DNA from: Pseudomonas farsensis
GTDB lineage: Bacteria > Pseudomonadota > Gammaproteobacteria > Pseudomonadales > Pseudomonadaceae
Reading direction: 5' to 3'
DNA: 64,000 nt
NCBI RefSeq assembly: GCF_014268805.2
Contig: NZ_JABWRF020000001.1
Coordinates: 1,374,001-1,438,000, forward strand
The translations under genes and the position numbers were made by a program. Of the stretch, positions 34,053 through 43,046 are shown in pieces. How positions within the stretch are numbered: position 1 is the first letter of the stretch; each line of letters begins with the position of its first letter. Under the pieces are notes generated by a model that saw nothing but the letters and a program-made list of their open reading frames with translations, was not told the DNA's origin and did no database searches.

Positions 34053-36275
34053 TCACCAGGTGAAGTTCACCGAGGTCAGCAGCGTGCGCTCGTCACCGTA
34101 GTGGCAGGTAGAGAAACTGCACTGCGCATAGCGTTTGTCGGTCAGGTTGTTGGCGTTGACGGTCACATCCCAGTGCTCGTCGATCTGGTAGCGCGCCATG
34201 GCGTCGAACAGGGTATAGGCTGGCATGGCCGAATCCATGCCCGAGGCCTGGGTTGTGCCCATGTAGCGAGCACCGGCGCCCACGGTCAGCTGCGGGGTGC
34301 CCCAGTGGATGAAGTCGTAGCGGGTCCACAGGGCTGCCTGGTGGTAGGGCGTTTCGTCGGTACGTTGGCCCACTTCAGCGGCAATAGCGCTCTTGGTGGT
34401 GCGTGCGTCGGTATAGGCGTAGGTGGCGATCACGCTGAGTGCCTGGGTGACATCCGCCTTGGCTTCCAGCTCCAGGCCGCGGGAACGTACCTCGCCGGTT
34501 TGGCGGTACTCGTCGGTAATGGGGTCCTGCTTGAGCACGTCGGTCTGGGTCAGCTCGTAGACGGCTGCGCTCAGCAGCAGGTTGCTGTCCTTGGGCTGAT
34601 AGCGTACGCCCACTTCGTATTGCTTACCTTCGGTGGGGGTGAAGGTCTGGCCGGTGACTTCGGCAACGGAAACCGGGAAGAACGATTCGCTGTAGCTGAT
34701 ATAGGGCGCCAAGCCGTTGTCCGCCAGGTACACCAGGCCCGCGCGCCAGGTGGTGGCTTCGTCGCTTTGGCTGGCCTTGGCGCCATTGCGATGCGCCGTC
34801 TGCTGCTGGTCAGCCCAGTCGTGGCGGCCACCCAGCTGCAAGACCCACTTGTCGTCGAACTTGATCTGGTCCTGGAAATAGACACCTTTCTGCAGCATAT
34901 CGAGCTGCGAGCCACGGTCCAAGCTACGGTCTCTGACGACATTTACAGGCTGACCATAGTTGTAGCGACTCAGGTCCAGGTCGGTGGTTCTGCCTCGAAA
35001 GTTGTGGGAGTCGTAAGACGTGTCATAGCCGTCGAAACCAACCAGGAAGGTTTGCTCAACGCTGCCAAGCTGCCATTTCGATACGACATTGGTATCGCTG
35101 CCCAGGGTGCGGGCACGCTCCTGGCGATCACTGTATTGCCTTTGCAGAATGCCGGTGGTGGCCGCCTGATTGATCACTGCAGCGGTAACTGCCGGGTTGC
35201 CGGTCCTGACCTGCAGGTATCTCCACTTCACATCGGACTCGGAGTAACGCAACTTGTGGTTAACCGTGAAGTGCTCGTTGAAGTTGTGGGTAAATTCGTA
35301 CCCTAGGGCCGACATCTCGCCATTCATGTCGTCGTAGTCTGGCTCGCCGATAAAGTCGTGGCGGCCGATCTTGAACGCGCCGTCACCCGCACCTTTGACC
35401 AACTGATAGGGCAGGGGCGCGGGGAAACGCGTATCGGTCTTCTGGTAGAAGGACAGCAGGGTCAGCGATGTGTCTTCGTCAGGGCGCCAGGTCAGCGCCG
35501 GGGCGATATAGAACTTGTCGTCGTTGAGATAATCCTGCTGGGTGTCGCTGTTGCGGCTGAGCAGGGTCAGGCGATAGCTCAGGGTGTCGCTACCGGCCAG
35601 TGGTCCGCTGAAATCGGCGGCGAGTTGCTTGCGGTCGTTGGAGCCCGCCTGCAGTTGCAACTGATGAAACGGCGTCTCGGTTGGGCGCTTGCTGACGCCG
35701 TTTACCATGCCGCCTGGCGAGAGCTGGCCATACAGCACCGAGGCCGCGCCGCGAATGACCTCCACGCGCTCCAGGCCATAAGGTTCCTGAATGCCGTCGT
35801 AGGAATTGTTTTGCAGGCGCAGGCCGTCGCGCAGCGAGCCGCCGGTGGCGGATTCGACCGAGAAGCCGCGGATGCGGAAGCGGTCTGCAGTGCGGTTGAA
35901 GGCGGTGGAGCTGGCGGTGAACCCTGGGGTGTAACTCAGCGCCTGGGCCATGGTTTCTGCCTGGCGGTCGCGCATCTCGTCGCTTGTCACCACCGACAGC
36001 GACTGGGGCGTCTCGATGATTGGCGTATCGGTCTTGGTAGCGCTCATGTTGCGTTTGGCGACATAGCCGACCACATGCTCGGTGGGCTGTTCGACGCTTT
36101 GCCCGGTAACGTTGGTGGCTTCGATTTCCACCGGCACAGTTGCGGGGGCCCGGTTGGCCTCAGCGGCATGCAGGCTGCCTGAGCCCAGGCTGGCCATGGC
36201 CAGCGCTAGTGCGGTAAGGCTGAAGGCGGGGCGTTGTGTGAAACGTTCGGGGCTTGGGTGTGTAACCTGGCGCAT
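34053..36275 (-). CDS. TonB-dependent ferrichrome-type siderophore receptor
   Basis: A 740-residue outer-membrane receptor. It has a signal peptide (hydrophobic FSLTALALAMASLGSG) and an early TonB-box-like stretch. The plug domain shows TPIIETPQSLSVVTSDEMRD, FRIRGFSVESATGGSLRDGL, and ERVEVIRGAASVLYGQLSPG, as in FhuA/FpvA-like receptors. A 22-strand barrel region ends NNLTDKRYAQ and ...TSVNFTW with a terminal aromatic. It imports an Fe(III)-siderophore, with energy from TonB-ExbB-ExbD. No N-terminal signalling domain for FecI/FecR is visible. The chosen ATG at 36275 gives a normal signal peptide; the frame is open upstream. Confidence 0.92.
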   Translation of the reverse strand: MRQVTHPSPERFTQRPAFSLTALALAMASLGSGSLHAAEANRAPATVPVEIEATNVTGQSVEQPTEHVVGYVAKRNMSATKTDTPIIETPQSLSVVTSDEMRDRQAETMAQALSYTPGFTASSTAFNRTADRFRIRGFSVESATGGSLRDGLRLQNNSYDGIQEPYGLERVEVIRGAASVLYGQLSPGGMVNGVSKRPTETPFHQLQLQAGSNDRKQLAADFSGPLAGSDTLSYRLTLLSRNSDTQQDYLNDDKFYIAPALTWRPDEDTSLTLLSFYQKTDTRFPAPLPYQLVKGAGDGAFKIGRHDFIGEPDYDDMNGEMSALGYEFTHNFNEHFTVNHKLRYSESDVKWRYLQVRTGNPAVTAAVINQAATTGILQRQYSDRQERARTLGSDTNVVSKWQLGSVEQTFLVGFDGYDTSYDSHNFRGRTTDLDLSRYNYGQPVNVVRDRSLDRGSQLDMLQKGVYFQDQIKFDDKWVLQLGGRHDWADQQQTAHRNGAKASQSDEATTWRAGLVYLADNGLAPYISYSESFFPVSVAEVTGQTFTPTEGKQYEVGVRYQPKDSNLLLSAAVYELTQTDVLKQDPITDEYRQTGEVRSRGLELEAKADVTQALSVIATYAYTDARTTKSAIAAEVGQRTDETPYHQAALWTRYDFIHWGTPQLTVGAGARYMGTTQASGMDSAMPAYTLFDAMARYQIDEHWDVTVNANNLTDKRYAQCSFSTCHYGDERTLLTSVNFTW

Positions 36276-36388
36276 GACGAAGGAACATCCTTTGATCTTC
36301 TTGTGTGTGCGCAAGGCGGAGGACTTTCTGTGATCCTTCACGCTAGCGCGCCGTGGCAGTCAGCAGTAGCGCGCGAACTGTACATTTG

Positions 36389-36405
36389 AATGAGAAGGAT
36401 TTGTA
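36389..36405 (-). promoter_or_regulatory. Possible Fur-like site upstream of the TonB receptor
   Basis: AATGAGAAGGATTTG matches part of the Pseudomonas Fur core AATGAGAATCATT (11 of 13 in the core by eye), about 114 bases upstream of the receptor start. The second half of the palindrome is poor. The remaining 36276-36653 gap has no gene that I can support. Confidence 0.3.
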
Positions 36406-36653
36406 CTAGCGCAATATTTATTGTTATCAGATGAATGCTGCCGACAAGATGTTCAATGCCTGGGTGTTTCCCCGGCAAAGCTGATTGCAGAAGTGGAATG
36501 AGCCCTGCCAGGTTGGCAGCGAAGAGGTCGACGGGTTGGCCGAAAAGCTGCAACGGACGTTGCGCGGGAATTGGATGTGGCAACTGTTTGCTACCGAGAT
36601 CGAGCCGCTAGGCGGCCCGATCTCGGCATCATGGGCCTCTTTATCGAGGCCTG

Positions 36654-37343
36654 TTACGGCTCTTGGGCCAGGCGTCCGAGCAGCGCCTTGGCGGTGTCTT
36701 CAGACGAGGCCGGGTTCTGCCCGGTGATCAGGTGGCCATCTTCGACCACGTGGACAGCCCAGTCCGCTTCCTTGCTGTACACCCCACCGTTGGCCTTGAG
36801 CATATCTTCGACCAGAAACGGCACCACTTGCGTCAGGCCCACGGCCTCTTCCTCGGTATTGGTGAACCCGGTAACGCGCTTGCCTTGGACCACCGGATGG
36901 CCTTCGGGGGCATGCACGTTTTTCAGCACCCCTGGCGCGTGGCAAACCGCTGCAATGGGCTTGTTGGCCGCGTAGAACGCTTCGAGCAAGGTGATGGAAT
37001 GCTTGTCCTCGGCCAGGTCCCACAGTGGGCCGTGGCCGCCTGGGTAGAACACGGCATCGAAATCGTAGGGGTCGATTTGCGCCAGGGGCAGGGTGTTGGC
37101 GAGTGCGTTTTGCGCGGCGGGGTCGGAGCGGAAGCGGTCGGTGGCGTCGGTCTGGGCGTCCGGCTCGTCACTCTTTGGGTCCAGCGGCGGCTGGCCGCCC
37201 TTGGGCGAGGCGAGGGTGACTTTGGCATTGGCGTCGATGAACGCGAAATAAGGCGCTGCAAACTCCTCGAGCCAGAACCCGGTTTTCTTGCCGGTATCGC
37301 CGAGTCGGTCGTGGGAAGTCAGCACCATCAGGATTTTGTTCAT
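36654..37343 (-). CDS. DJ-1/PfpI family protein (class I glutamine amidotransferase-like)
   Basis: A 229-residue protein with the DJ-1 superfamily fold: VFYPGGHGPLWDL, the nucleophile elbow AAVCHAPGVL (Cys134, His135), and an early Glu (WLEEFAAPYFAF). It is closest to the HchA/Hsp31-like and YDR533C-type group, whose members act as glyoxalase III-type dehydratases or chaperones. The exact activity is not decided by sequence. AGGAGG sits before the ATG at 37343. Upstream frame extension is a read-through into non-coding DNA and was discarded. Confidence 0.88.
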   Translation of the reverse strand: MNKILMVLTSHDRLGDTGKKTGFWLEEFAAPYFAFIDANAKVTLASPKGGQPPLDPKSDEPDAQTDATDRFRSDPAAQNALANTLPLAQIDPYDFDAVFYPGGHGPLWDLAEDKHSITLLEAFYAANKPIAAVCHAPGVLKNVHAPEGHPVVQGKRVTGFTNTEEEAVGLTQVVPFLVEDMLKANGGVYSKEADWAVHVVEDGHLITGQNPASSEDTAKALLGRLAQEP

Positions 37344-37453
37344 GCGGGTCGGTCCTCCTAGTGTTTCAATGCAGCGCGATTCGCGCTGCATTGTTGTGGG
37401 AGGGCGCCACGGCGCGGATGTTCCATCGGCTGCGTGTAACTTTTGCCGGTAGC

Positions 37454-38203
37454 TCAGCCCATGTAGGCATTGAGCACATAGCCGAGCAACGCCAGCACCT
37501 CGGCGCACGCATGAATCAGTACCGGCACCAGCAAGCCACCGCTCGCGATGCGTGCCACGGCCAGCACGAAGCCGACCGCCACCAGCGCCATCATGGTGAT
37601 CGCCTGCTCGTACTGGGTGTGAATGGCGGCAAACAACACGGTGCTCAGCACGATGCTCAGCCATTTCCATACGGTACTGCGCTCCCACGGCAGCAAACGC
37701 ATGAGGAAGTGGCGGAACAGCAGCTCTTCGGCCAATGGCGGGAAGATCACCAGGCTGATGCACAGCAGTACGATCTGGCTGCGATCGAGGCCATCGAAGA
37801 AGGTCAGCATGAAGCTTTCGTCGGGGATATCGAACAGCGCCATCACCACCCCACACAGCACGTAGACCGCCGTGGTGGCCAGCAGCCCGTTGCGCAGGGG
37901 CCGTTGCAGCGTGTGCCCGGCAAAGGCGCGAGTAAAGCCCTGGCGACGATTTTGCAGGTAGTACAGCAGCAGTAATCCAACGCCGGCGTAGGCGATGCCG
38001 TTGAGCAGTTGCTGGTTGCTGAATTGCGCGTTGCCGCTGAGGGCGCCGGCCTGCACCGCAGCCAGCAGATTGCCCAGCACGTAGAGGCCGACTGCCAAGA
38101 CGAACATGCCAAGGCGTTTGAACAAGTTGTAGGGCGATTGCGTGGAGCACGGTGGGGCAACGGCGTGCACGGAGGGGGCCTTGCAGGGCAGTGGTGTGGT
38201 CAT
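37454..38203 (-). CDS. CPBP-family intramembrane metalloprotease
   Basis: A 249-residue protein with about seven membrane helices. The CPBP (Abi) motifs are present: PLAEELLFRHFLMR with the glutamate pair E159-E160 and Arg164, FAAIH with His195, and a late His in PVLIHACAE. The family includes CAAX prenyl endopeptidases and bacteriocin-immunity proteins. In proteobacteria the substrate is generally unknown. It lies 14 bases after the next membrane protein gene on the same strand, so the two may form an operon. Confidence 0.85.
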   Translation of the reverse strand: MTTPLPCKAPSVHAVAPPCSTQSPYNLFKRLGMFVLAVGLYVLGNLLAAVQAGALSGNAQFSNQQLLNGIAYAGVGLLLLYYLQNRRQGFTRAFAGHTLQRPLRNGLLATTAVYVLCGVVMALFDIPDESFMLTFFDGLDRSQIVLLCISLVIFPPLAEELLFRHFLMRLLPWERSTVWKWLSIVLSTVLFAAIHTQYEQAITMMALVAVGFVLAVARIASGGLLVPVLIHACAEVLALLGYVLNAYMG

Positions 38204-38216
38204 TGTATGGTTCCGA

Positions 38217-38993
38217 TCAATGGGCGGCGCGGCGCTTGCGCAACAGGGTCGCCAGCGCCACCGTCAGGGCGACGGCCAGAGCAACGGCGAGGGGGATGGT
38301 GAGCGCGATACCGGTGCTTTCGAGCATCCCCGCCACGGTCAGGTAGAACGCGATCACGCCGACGGCGCCGATGGCGTTGCCCCGAATCATCATCGCCATG
38401 CCGGGGCGCCCGTTTTGTAGTTGGGCGAAAACCACCAGCGGCCACGCGATGACTGGGATCGGCGCCAGAATGCCGCTGGCGGCAGGCCCCAACCAGCTGG
38501 CGAGGCTGGTTGTGACCATCAGCAGGGTAGTAGCGGCGACCATGCGCAGGGGGATTTCCCAGTAGCGGTGGCGCGGTGTGGCCAGGGCGTCGGGGCCAGG
38601 CTCGCGGCCGGTGGCGCGGATCAGCACGACAATCAGCAGCAGGGCCACGGCAACCGACAGGTACGGGCTGCCCCAATGGGTAAAGGCATACCCGGCCACG
38701 GCGTAGAACATCAGTGACAGCAGCGCCGCGCCAGCAATCCCGAGACGGCGGGTGGCATATAGATAGCAGGTGTAGGTGGCCTGCACGGCCGCGAGGCCGC
38801 CGAGTGCGCCGGGAACAGCGCCAAGGGCGAAGCCGTTGCCCTGTTCCAGGCACAGAAAAGTCATGACCAGCGCCGAGGTAATCGGCAACCCTGATAGCAG
38901 CCCACCCAGTAAACCGCCCCAACGGCGCGAGGCGAGGGACACCGCCCACATCAATAAAGGGGTGACGACGAGCTTGAGGTAGAGCAGGGTCAT
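38217..38993 (-). CDS. Hypothetical multi-spanning membrane protein
   Basis: A 258-residue protein with eight or nine hydrophobic helices and a basic end (LRKRRAAH). Segments such as GGLLSGLPITSALVMTFLCL and ASGILAPIPVIAWPLVVFAQ suggest two homologous halves, as in small transporters. I do not recognise the family. The ATG at 38993 gives a clean first helix (LLYLKLVVTPLLMWAVSLA). The frame extends upstream without a ribosome site. It is in a likely operon with the CPBP protease. Confidence 0.7.
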   Translation of the reverse strand: MTLLYLKLVVTPLLMWAVSLASRRWGGLLGGLLSGLPITSALVMTFLCLEQGNGFALGAVPGALGGLAAVQATYTCYLYATRRLGIAGAALLSLMFYAVAGYAFTHWGSPYLSVAVALLLIVVLIRATGREPGPDALATPRHRYWEIPLRMVAATTLLMVTTSLASWLGPAASGILAPIPVIAWPLVVFAQLQNGRPGMAMMIRGNAIGAVGVIAFYLTVAGMLESTGIALTIPLAVALAVALTVALATLLRKRRAAH

Positions 38994-39193
38994 TGCGGGA
39001 CGATCCGTGTTGAGGTGGCGCGGGGGCTGGCATCTTGCAGGAGCAAGCATGGGTGGGCGAGCGCGGTGGGTCAAGCGGCGCGCAGGCTCTGGATCTTGAT
39101 CTGGCTTCTAAGCGCGCGATAGCTCCCACGGAGGCTGTGCTCAACCGCAACATTGCTGGTTGGACCCAATCCTGTGGGAAACGATAGAGAGTT

Positions 39194-39300
39194 GTGGCGA
39201 GCGGGCTTGTCCCGCGTTGGGCTGCGCAGCAGTCCTGAAAACCCAAGGGTAATCCTCAGGGCTGCTACGCAGCCCAACGCGGGACAAGCCCGCTCGCCAC
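39194..39300. repeat. REP/BIME-type inverted repeat with 45-bp arms
   Basis: The arms 39194-39238 and 39256-39300 are near-perfect inverted copies (GTGGCGAGCGGGCTTGTCCC... and its complement) separated by about 17 bases. The core is the Pseudomonas REP consensus. It lies in the 541-bp gap between the membrane protein gene and the gene at 39535. The rest of that gap holds no gene that I can see. Confidence 0.85.
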
Positions 39301-39534
39301 AAAGAGATATGTCAGGCGAGAGGAGGCTTGTACAAAACCATGGAATCTCCCAAAGAGCCCTTTTGCAGCCGCGATATTGAGGTTTGACGCAGATTCCTGT
39401 GGAAGCTGGCAACAGCCCGCGACAAGGGCCGCCGGGGCCGCCACCCTGGGGACCCCGTCCGCCACCGCGATCAACCCTTGGCGTTTCGCCCCCGCCGTGC
39501 TCTGATGAGTTATCCCTACCCGAGGAGTGTGCAC

Positions 39535-40014
39535 ATGGAACAGGCCCGTCATTTCCCACGGAACCCATCGACGCTCGGCACGATACTGCTCACGTCCTAC
39601 GACCATTTTGCCCACGAGAACATCATCGCCCGCCCGCGTGCCGAAGAGGCCCTGCAGCATGGCAGCAAGATCGCCGCCTCGGTCGAGGATGCGGCCCGCC
39701 ATCTGCACACCCTGACGCTGCTGCTGTCCGACGCCCCCGAAGAACCCCTGCTACGCGCCAGCGCCGCGCAGAAGGGCTCTGTGCTCGGCCTGGTGGCGCT
39801 GGGCTATCTCATCACCCACGCCCCGTTTGCAGCCACCGCGCGGGAGATCGTGCGCAAAGGTGAGGGGGTGATCCTGCTCAACATCACCGCAGACGGCGAG
39901 GACTTCATCCCCCATACGGCGCTGTTCGAAACCTGGGACGACTACCAGGTGTACCTGCAACCGATCCTCGCAGCAGGGGACTTCGCGGCCGAGCACCACA
40001 CCATCTTCTCCTGA
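39535..40014 (+). CDS. Conserved hypothetical protein
   Basis: A 159-residue soluble protein: SYDHFAHENIIARPRAEEAL..., a central helix-rich part (AAQKGSVLGLVALGYLITHA) and an acidic end (ETWDDYQVYLQPILAAGDF). No motif identifies a function. GAGGAG precedes the ATG at 39535, which is why upstream in-frame starts were rejected. It is transcribed away from the REP element and is alone on its strand apart from the next gene. Confidence 0.65.
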   Translation: MEQARHFPRNPSTLGTILLTSYDHFAHENIIARPRAEEALQHGSKIAASVEDAARHLHTLTLLLSDAPEEPLLRASAAQKGSVLGLVALGYLITHAPFAATAREIVRKGEGVILLNITADGEDFIPHTALFETWDDYQVYLQPILAAGDFAAEHHTIFS

Positions 40015-40133
40015 TCCACCCCGGCATCAGCATCCATGGCAGAGCGGGGAAAGCTTGCCCCCGCCTGCCGTTCTTGGCACCCTTTGCCAGCCATTACGTT
40101 TCAATCACCGCCAGACAAACAAGGAACCCCAAG

Positions 40134-40868
40134 GTGAGCTGGGAAAAAGTCGGGAAAGCCCTCGTTGCTTTGTTGGTCGTCGCGGCCAGCGCTGGCGTGG
40201 TCTACGGGCTGTCGAGCAAGGACGACCGCCTGCAAGCGCGCCTCACCTACACCCATCTGACTTACCCTGGGCAGTTCAACGAGCGCATCAGCCAGGCCAA
40301 TGACTTGCTCAAGTACGAGCGTCTGCAGGCCCGTATCGGCGATATCGGCGGCGCTGCCCTTGACCACGGCCAGCTCGAAAAACTGGTCGAACTGGCCCAG
40401 GCGCCCTACCTGCAACTGTTCGCCAGGCCGTTCGAAGCCGGGCTTGTGGATCACCGCACAGGGCTCTTGATCGAGCTGGTCAACCCTCGCCAGGCGCCGG
40501 TGACAGCCGTGCAGATCCGCCTGCCGGCCAAAGGCTTGGTACAGGTGCGCGACGATACCGGCAATGACACGCTGATCCAGGCGCCAGTCAACAGCGTCGA
40601 GATTCCAGCCATTGCCGCGGCAGGCACTGCGCGGGTGTGGGTGTACTTCGACGCGGACTACTCACAGATCCGCCAGGGCGGCATCGGTATTCACGATGCA
40701 AACGGCAATGCGGATATCCAGGTCTATCGCGAGGTGGTGGGCCTGCCGGCGTGGGCTGCGCGCTACAGCCGTGAATTGGTAGCGCTACTGGTAGTGCTGG
40801 CACTGGCTGTGCTCGGCCTGGGTTATCGCAGCCTGGGGCGACGCCAGGCTGTGCACCTGCCGCGCTAG
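40134..40868 (+). CDS. Hypothetical membrane-anchored protein
   Basis: A 244-residue protein with an N-terminal helix (VGKALVALLVVAASAGVVYG), a periplasmic beta-rich domain of about 180 residues, and a C-terminal helix (LVALLVVLALAVLGLGYRSL) followed by a basic tail. The middle (TGLLIELVNPRQAPVTAVQI, PAIAAAGTARVWVYFDADY) resembles an immunoglobulin-like fold. GTG at 40134 is chosen because AAGGA lies 8 bases upstream. Function unknown. Confidence 0.65.
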   Translation: MSWEKVGKALVALLVVAASAGVVYGLSSKDDRLQARLTYTHLTYPGQFNERISQANDLLKYERLQARIGDIGGAALDHGQLEKLVELAQAPYLQLFARPFEAGLVDHRTGLLIELVNPRQAPVTAVQIRLPAKGLVQVRDDTGNDTLIQAPVNSVEIPAIAAAGTARVWVYFDADYSQIRQGGIGIHDANGNADIQVYREVVGLPAWAARYSRELVALLVVLALAVLGLGYRSLGRRQAVHLPR

Positions 40869-40876
40869 AGCATTGT

Positions 40877-41329
40877 TCAACTGCGCGGCGTCATGACCCC
40901 CTCGCGCGGCATGCGAACGATCTTGTAACAGGCCTTGCCAGTAGCCAGCAGATTGCCCGCTTCATCGAGCAGCATGCCGCTGGTGTAGCGCCGGTCCTTG
41001 AGTTTCTTGGTGACCTTGCCCACGCCTGCGATATGCCCTGGAAATGCCGGGCGCAGCAACTGTGTTTCGATCCGCACCACCAAGCCCACATCGTGCGCCC
41101 CAAGCGCTGCAAAGACCGCCGAGCCCATGCAGTCATCCAGCATGGCACCGAGCATGCCGCCTTGAATGCACTCAAGTGGGGTAGTCAGGGCTTTGGAGGC
41201 ATGGAAACGCACTCTGACCTGGTTCTTTTCCCGCTCATAGAGAATGAACTCCCAGCCCAGCAGTGACGATGCATGGGGGCAGGCATGCTCACCCTCGGCA
41301 ATCTTCCAGAACAGCGTTGCGTCTTCCAT
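40877..41329 (-). CDS. PaaI-family thioesterase (hotdog fold)
   Basis: A 150-residue protein. TPLECIQGGMLGAMLDDCMG is the hotdog helix motif of PaaI-like acyl-CoA thioesterases, with Asp in the catalytic position. It is followed by ETQLLRPAFPGHIAGVGKV and a strand ...ATGKACYKIVRM. It probably hydrolyses an acyl- or aryl-CoA ester; the substrate is not evident. The start at 41329 follows AGGACC; upstream in-frame codons lack a site. Confidence 0.82.
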   Translation of the reverse strand: MEDATLFWKIAEGEHACPHASSLLGWEFILYEREKNQVRVRFHASKALTTPLECIQGGMLGAMLDDCMGSAVFAALGAHDVGLVVRIETQLLRPAFPGHIAGVGKVTKKLKDRRYTSGMLLDEAGNLLATGKACYKIVRMPREGVMTPRS

Positions 41330-41439
41330 TGCCAGGTCCTTGGTAGGGAAGCTGTTATTACGCGGGTGAAAGGGCACTCCGTCTACTGGCAATAATGATA
41401 GGCGTTCTTGCTACTGGCTGCCTAAGTGCTGCGAACTTC

Positions 41440-42255
41440 TCAGCCCACCCGCAACCATATCGCCGAAGCGTCATCACTCATCTTGAACCGTGGGTAGCGC
41501 ACACAGGCTGCGTCTTGCTGTTCGATATCGCGCAGGGTGCGGGCCAGGTCATCCAGGCCGCAGGCCAGCAAGCGCTCGACGAAACCCGCCGGGTCAAAGG
41601 CCTGGTAGGTGTCGAACAGCGCCGCAAAACCGTCGCTCATCAGCAGCACATCATCGCCAAGCGCAACCGCCACGCGGCTATAGAGCGTGCCTGAACGTGC
41701 CAACTGTGGGTCAACCCCAAGGACCGCCCGAGGCCGCTCGCGGGCTGCGCGGCGGTCGGCCAGTACGGCGGGTGTGCGGACCCCGTAGGCGCCGGTGCCG
41801 GGGCCCAGTGCCGCAGCTTCGGCACGTTCTGCCTGGCGGTCTGGCTCCGGGGTGAGGAAGGCGATACCGCTGGCGCTGCGGTGCAGTACCACGCAGTCGG
41901 CCAAGTGCGCGCAGACCAACTGCTGGTCTTCCAGCGCCACAGCGGCAAAGGCTGCACGCGGAAGTTCCCAGGCTGCCAGTGGCTCGCGCTGACGGTCGCG
42001 GGCAAAGTCCTCGGCCAGGCGCTCGAACACGCTGTCGCACATACTCGGCAAAGGCCCGGATGCGCCGCTGAAGGCGCGTTGTGCAGCGCTGGCCAGCCAG
42101 GCAGCGCCGCCGCGTGCGCCGAGCAGGCCGGGTTCGCCCAGGTCGGTGGCGCCGTCAATCACCCAGGCATGGTGTTCGCCACAGCCGATGCGGTCGTCAT
42201 TGGGCACATCGCGCTTGCCGGCCAGGCTCAGGCTCTGGATCAGGTCGAAATGCAT
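41440..42255 (-). CDS. PP2C-family protein phosphatase
   Basis: A 271-residue protein with PP2C metal motifs: DDRIGCGEHHAWVIDGATDL (first Asp cluster), LLMSDGFAALFD, and MSDDASAIWLR at the end. It dephosphorylates Ser/Thr residues using Mn/Mg. No partner kinase is visible nearby. GGAG precedes the ATG at 42255. The lipoprotein gene lies 77 bases upstream on the same strand, so they might be co-transcribed. Confidence 0.83.
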   Translation of the reverse strand: MHFDLIQSLSLAGKRDVPNDDRIGCGEHHAWVIDGATDLGEPGLLGARGGAAWLASAAQRAFSGASGPLPSMCDSVFERLAEDFARDRQREPLAAWELPRAAFAAVALEDQQLVCAHLADCVVLHRSASGIAFLTPEPDRQAERAEAAALGPGTGAYGVRTPAVLADRRAARERPRAVLGVDPQLARSGTLYSRVAVALGDDVLLMSDGFAALFDTYQAFDPAGFVERLLACGLDDLARTLRDIEQQDAACVRYPRFKMSDDASAIWLRVG

Positions 42256-42332
42256 GTCGCTCTCCGTGTCAGGGGGGCTGGTGTCCAGCACGAAGGGTCG
42301 ACCTTGAACGTTACGCTGGCGCGCGTCAAACC

Positions 42333-42938
42333 CTACGGCTGCGGCGCTCTGTCCCAGCAGTCCGGGTCTTTTGCGCAAACGCCGTAGTGGCGGTCCATCA
42401 GCGCCATGCGTTGCAGGTGTGCGTCGATGATCGGGCGGTCCAGTTCGGAGTCGATGATGTAGCGCGAGTAGCGCTCGATCAGGCGGTTCTTCCAGGCGCG
42501 GCTGCTGGCCGGGTCGAGGTCGCCGGGGGCTTCGGCGAGCCGCTCCAGGGTCAGGTCGTCAGCGCGGTTGAGCTGGTCGATGAAGGTGCTGATGTAGCGC
42601 TGGCGCTGGGCCTCTTTGTGCTGCGCAGCATCGGCGTTGAACGCATCGAGGTTGTCCTTCCACGTCGCCCAGTAGGCATCCGGCAAGTCGAGGCTGCGCT
42701 CGGCACGGTGCTTGGCGACGATCTGCGCGTTGCTTTGGCGCGGTGCTGGCTGGCTGGTCTGGGTGTACAGCGGGTCTTGGGCCAGAATGCGTGCGATCCA
42801 GGCCTGGCGAGCTTCGCTCAGGGGCAGGCGTGGGCCTAGCGCGGGTGTAGCTTCAGCTTGAGGGTTGGTGGTGCTGCAGCCAACGGCCAGCAGGGCTAGC
42901 AGCAGCGTCAGGATGGCGGGCAGGGTGCGGCGCAACAT
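42333..42938 (-). CDS. Putative lipoprotein
   Basis: A 201-residue protein with a type II signal peptide: MLRRTLPAILTLLLALLAVGC, the lipobox ending at Cys21. The mature part is helical, with many Arg, Gln and Asp (RYSRYIIDSELDRPIIDAHL), and ends with two Cys residues that could pair. No domain is recognised. It is followed on the same strand by the PP2C phosphatase. Confidence 0.75.
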   Translation of the reverse strand: MLRRTLPAILTLLLALLAVGCSTTNPQAEATPALGPRLPLSEARQAWIARILAQDPLYTQTSQPAPRQSNAQIVAKHRAERSLDLPDAYWATWKDNLDAFNADAAQHKEAQRQRYISTFIDQLNRADDLTLERLAEAPGDLDPASSRAWKNRLIERYSRYIIDSELDRPIIDAHLQRMALMDRHYGVCAKDPDCWDRAPQP

Positions 42939-43046
42939 GGTTCATCCTTGAAATGTCAGAAACGGAGGCGCCCATCAGGGCTTGGGCCTGTATCGGCGCG
43001 TGCGCTTCGGACTTGAGGGCAGGCGCGTCCATGCGCCTGGCAGGCC

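Noticed and set aside
34029..35306. Long open + strand frame opposite the first TonB receptor
   Set aside because: It lies fully antisense to a well-supported receptor, has the skewed composition (Val/Gly/Ala-rich) of a high-GC antisense frame and has no ribosome site.
36594..36626. Hairpin after the DJ-1 gene as a terminator
   Set aside because: The 15-bp stem is good (one mismatch), but no T-run follows on either strand, so it is left as an unexplained inverted repeat.
36654..38150. Reading the DJ-1 gene as a 498-residue protein
   Set aside because: The upstream part is antisense-frame sequence through the CPBP gene; an AGGAGG site fixes the start at 37343.
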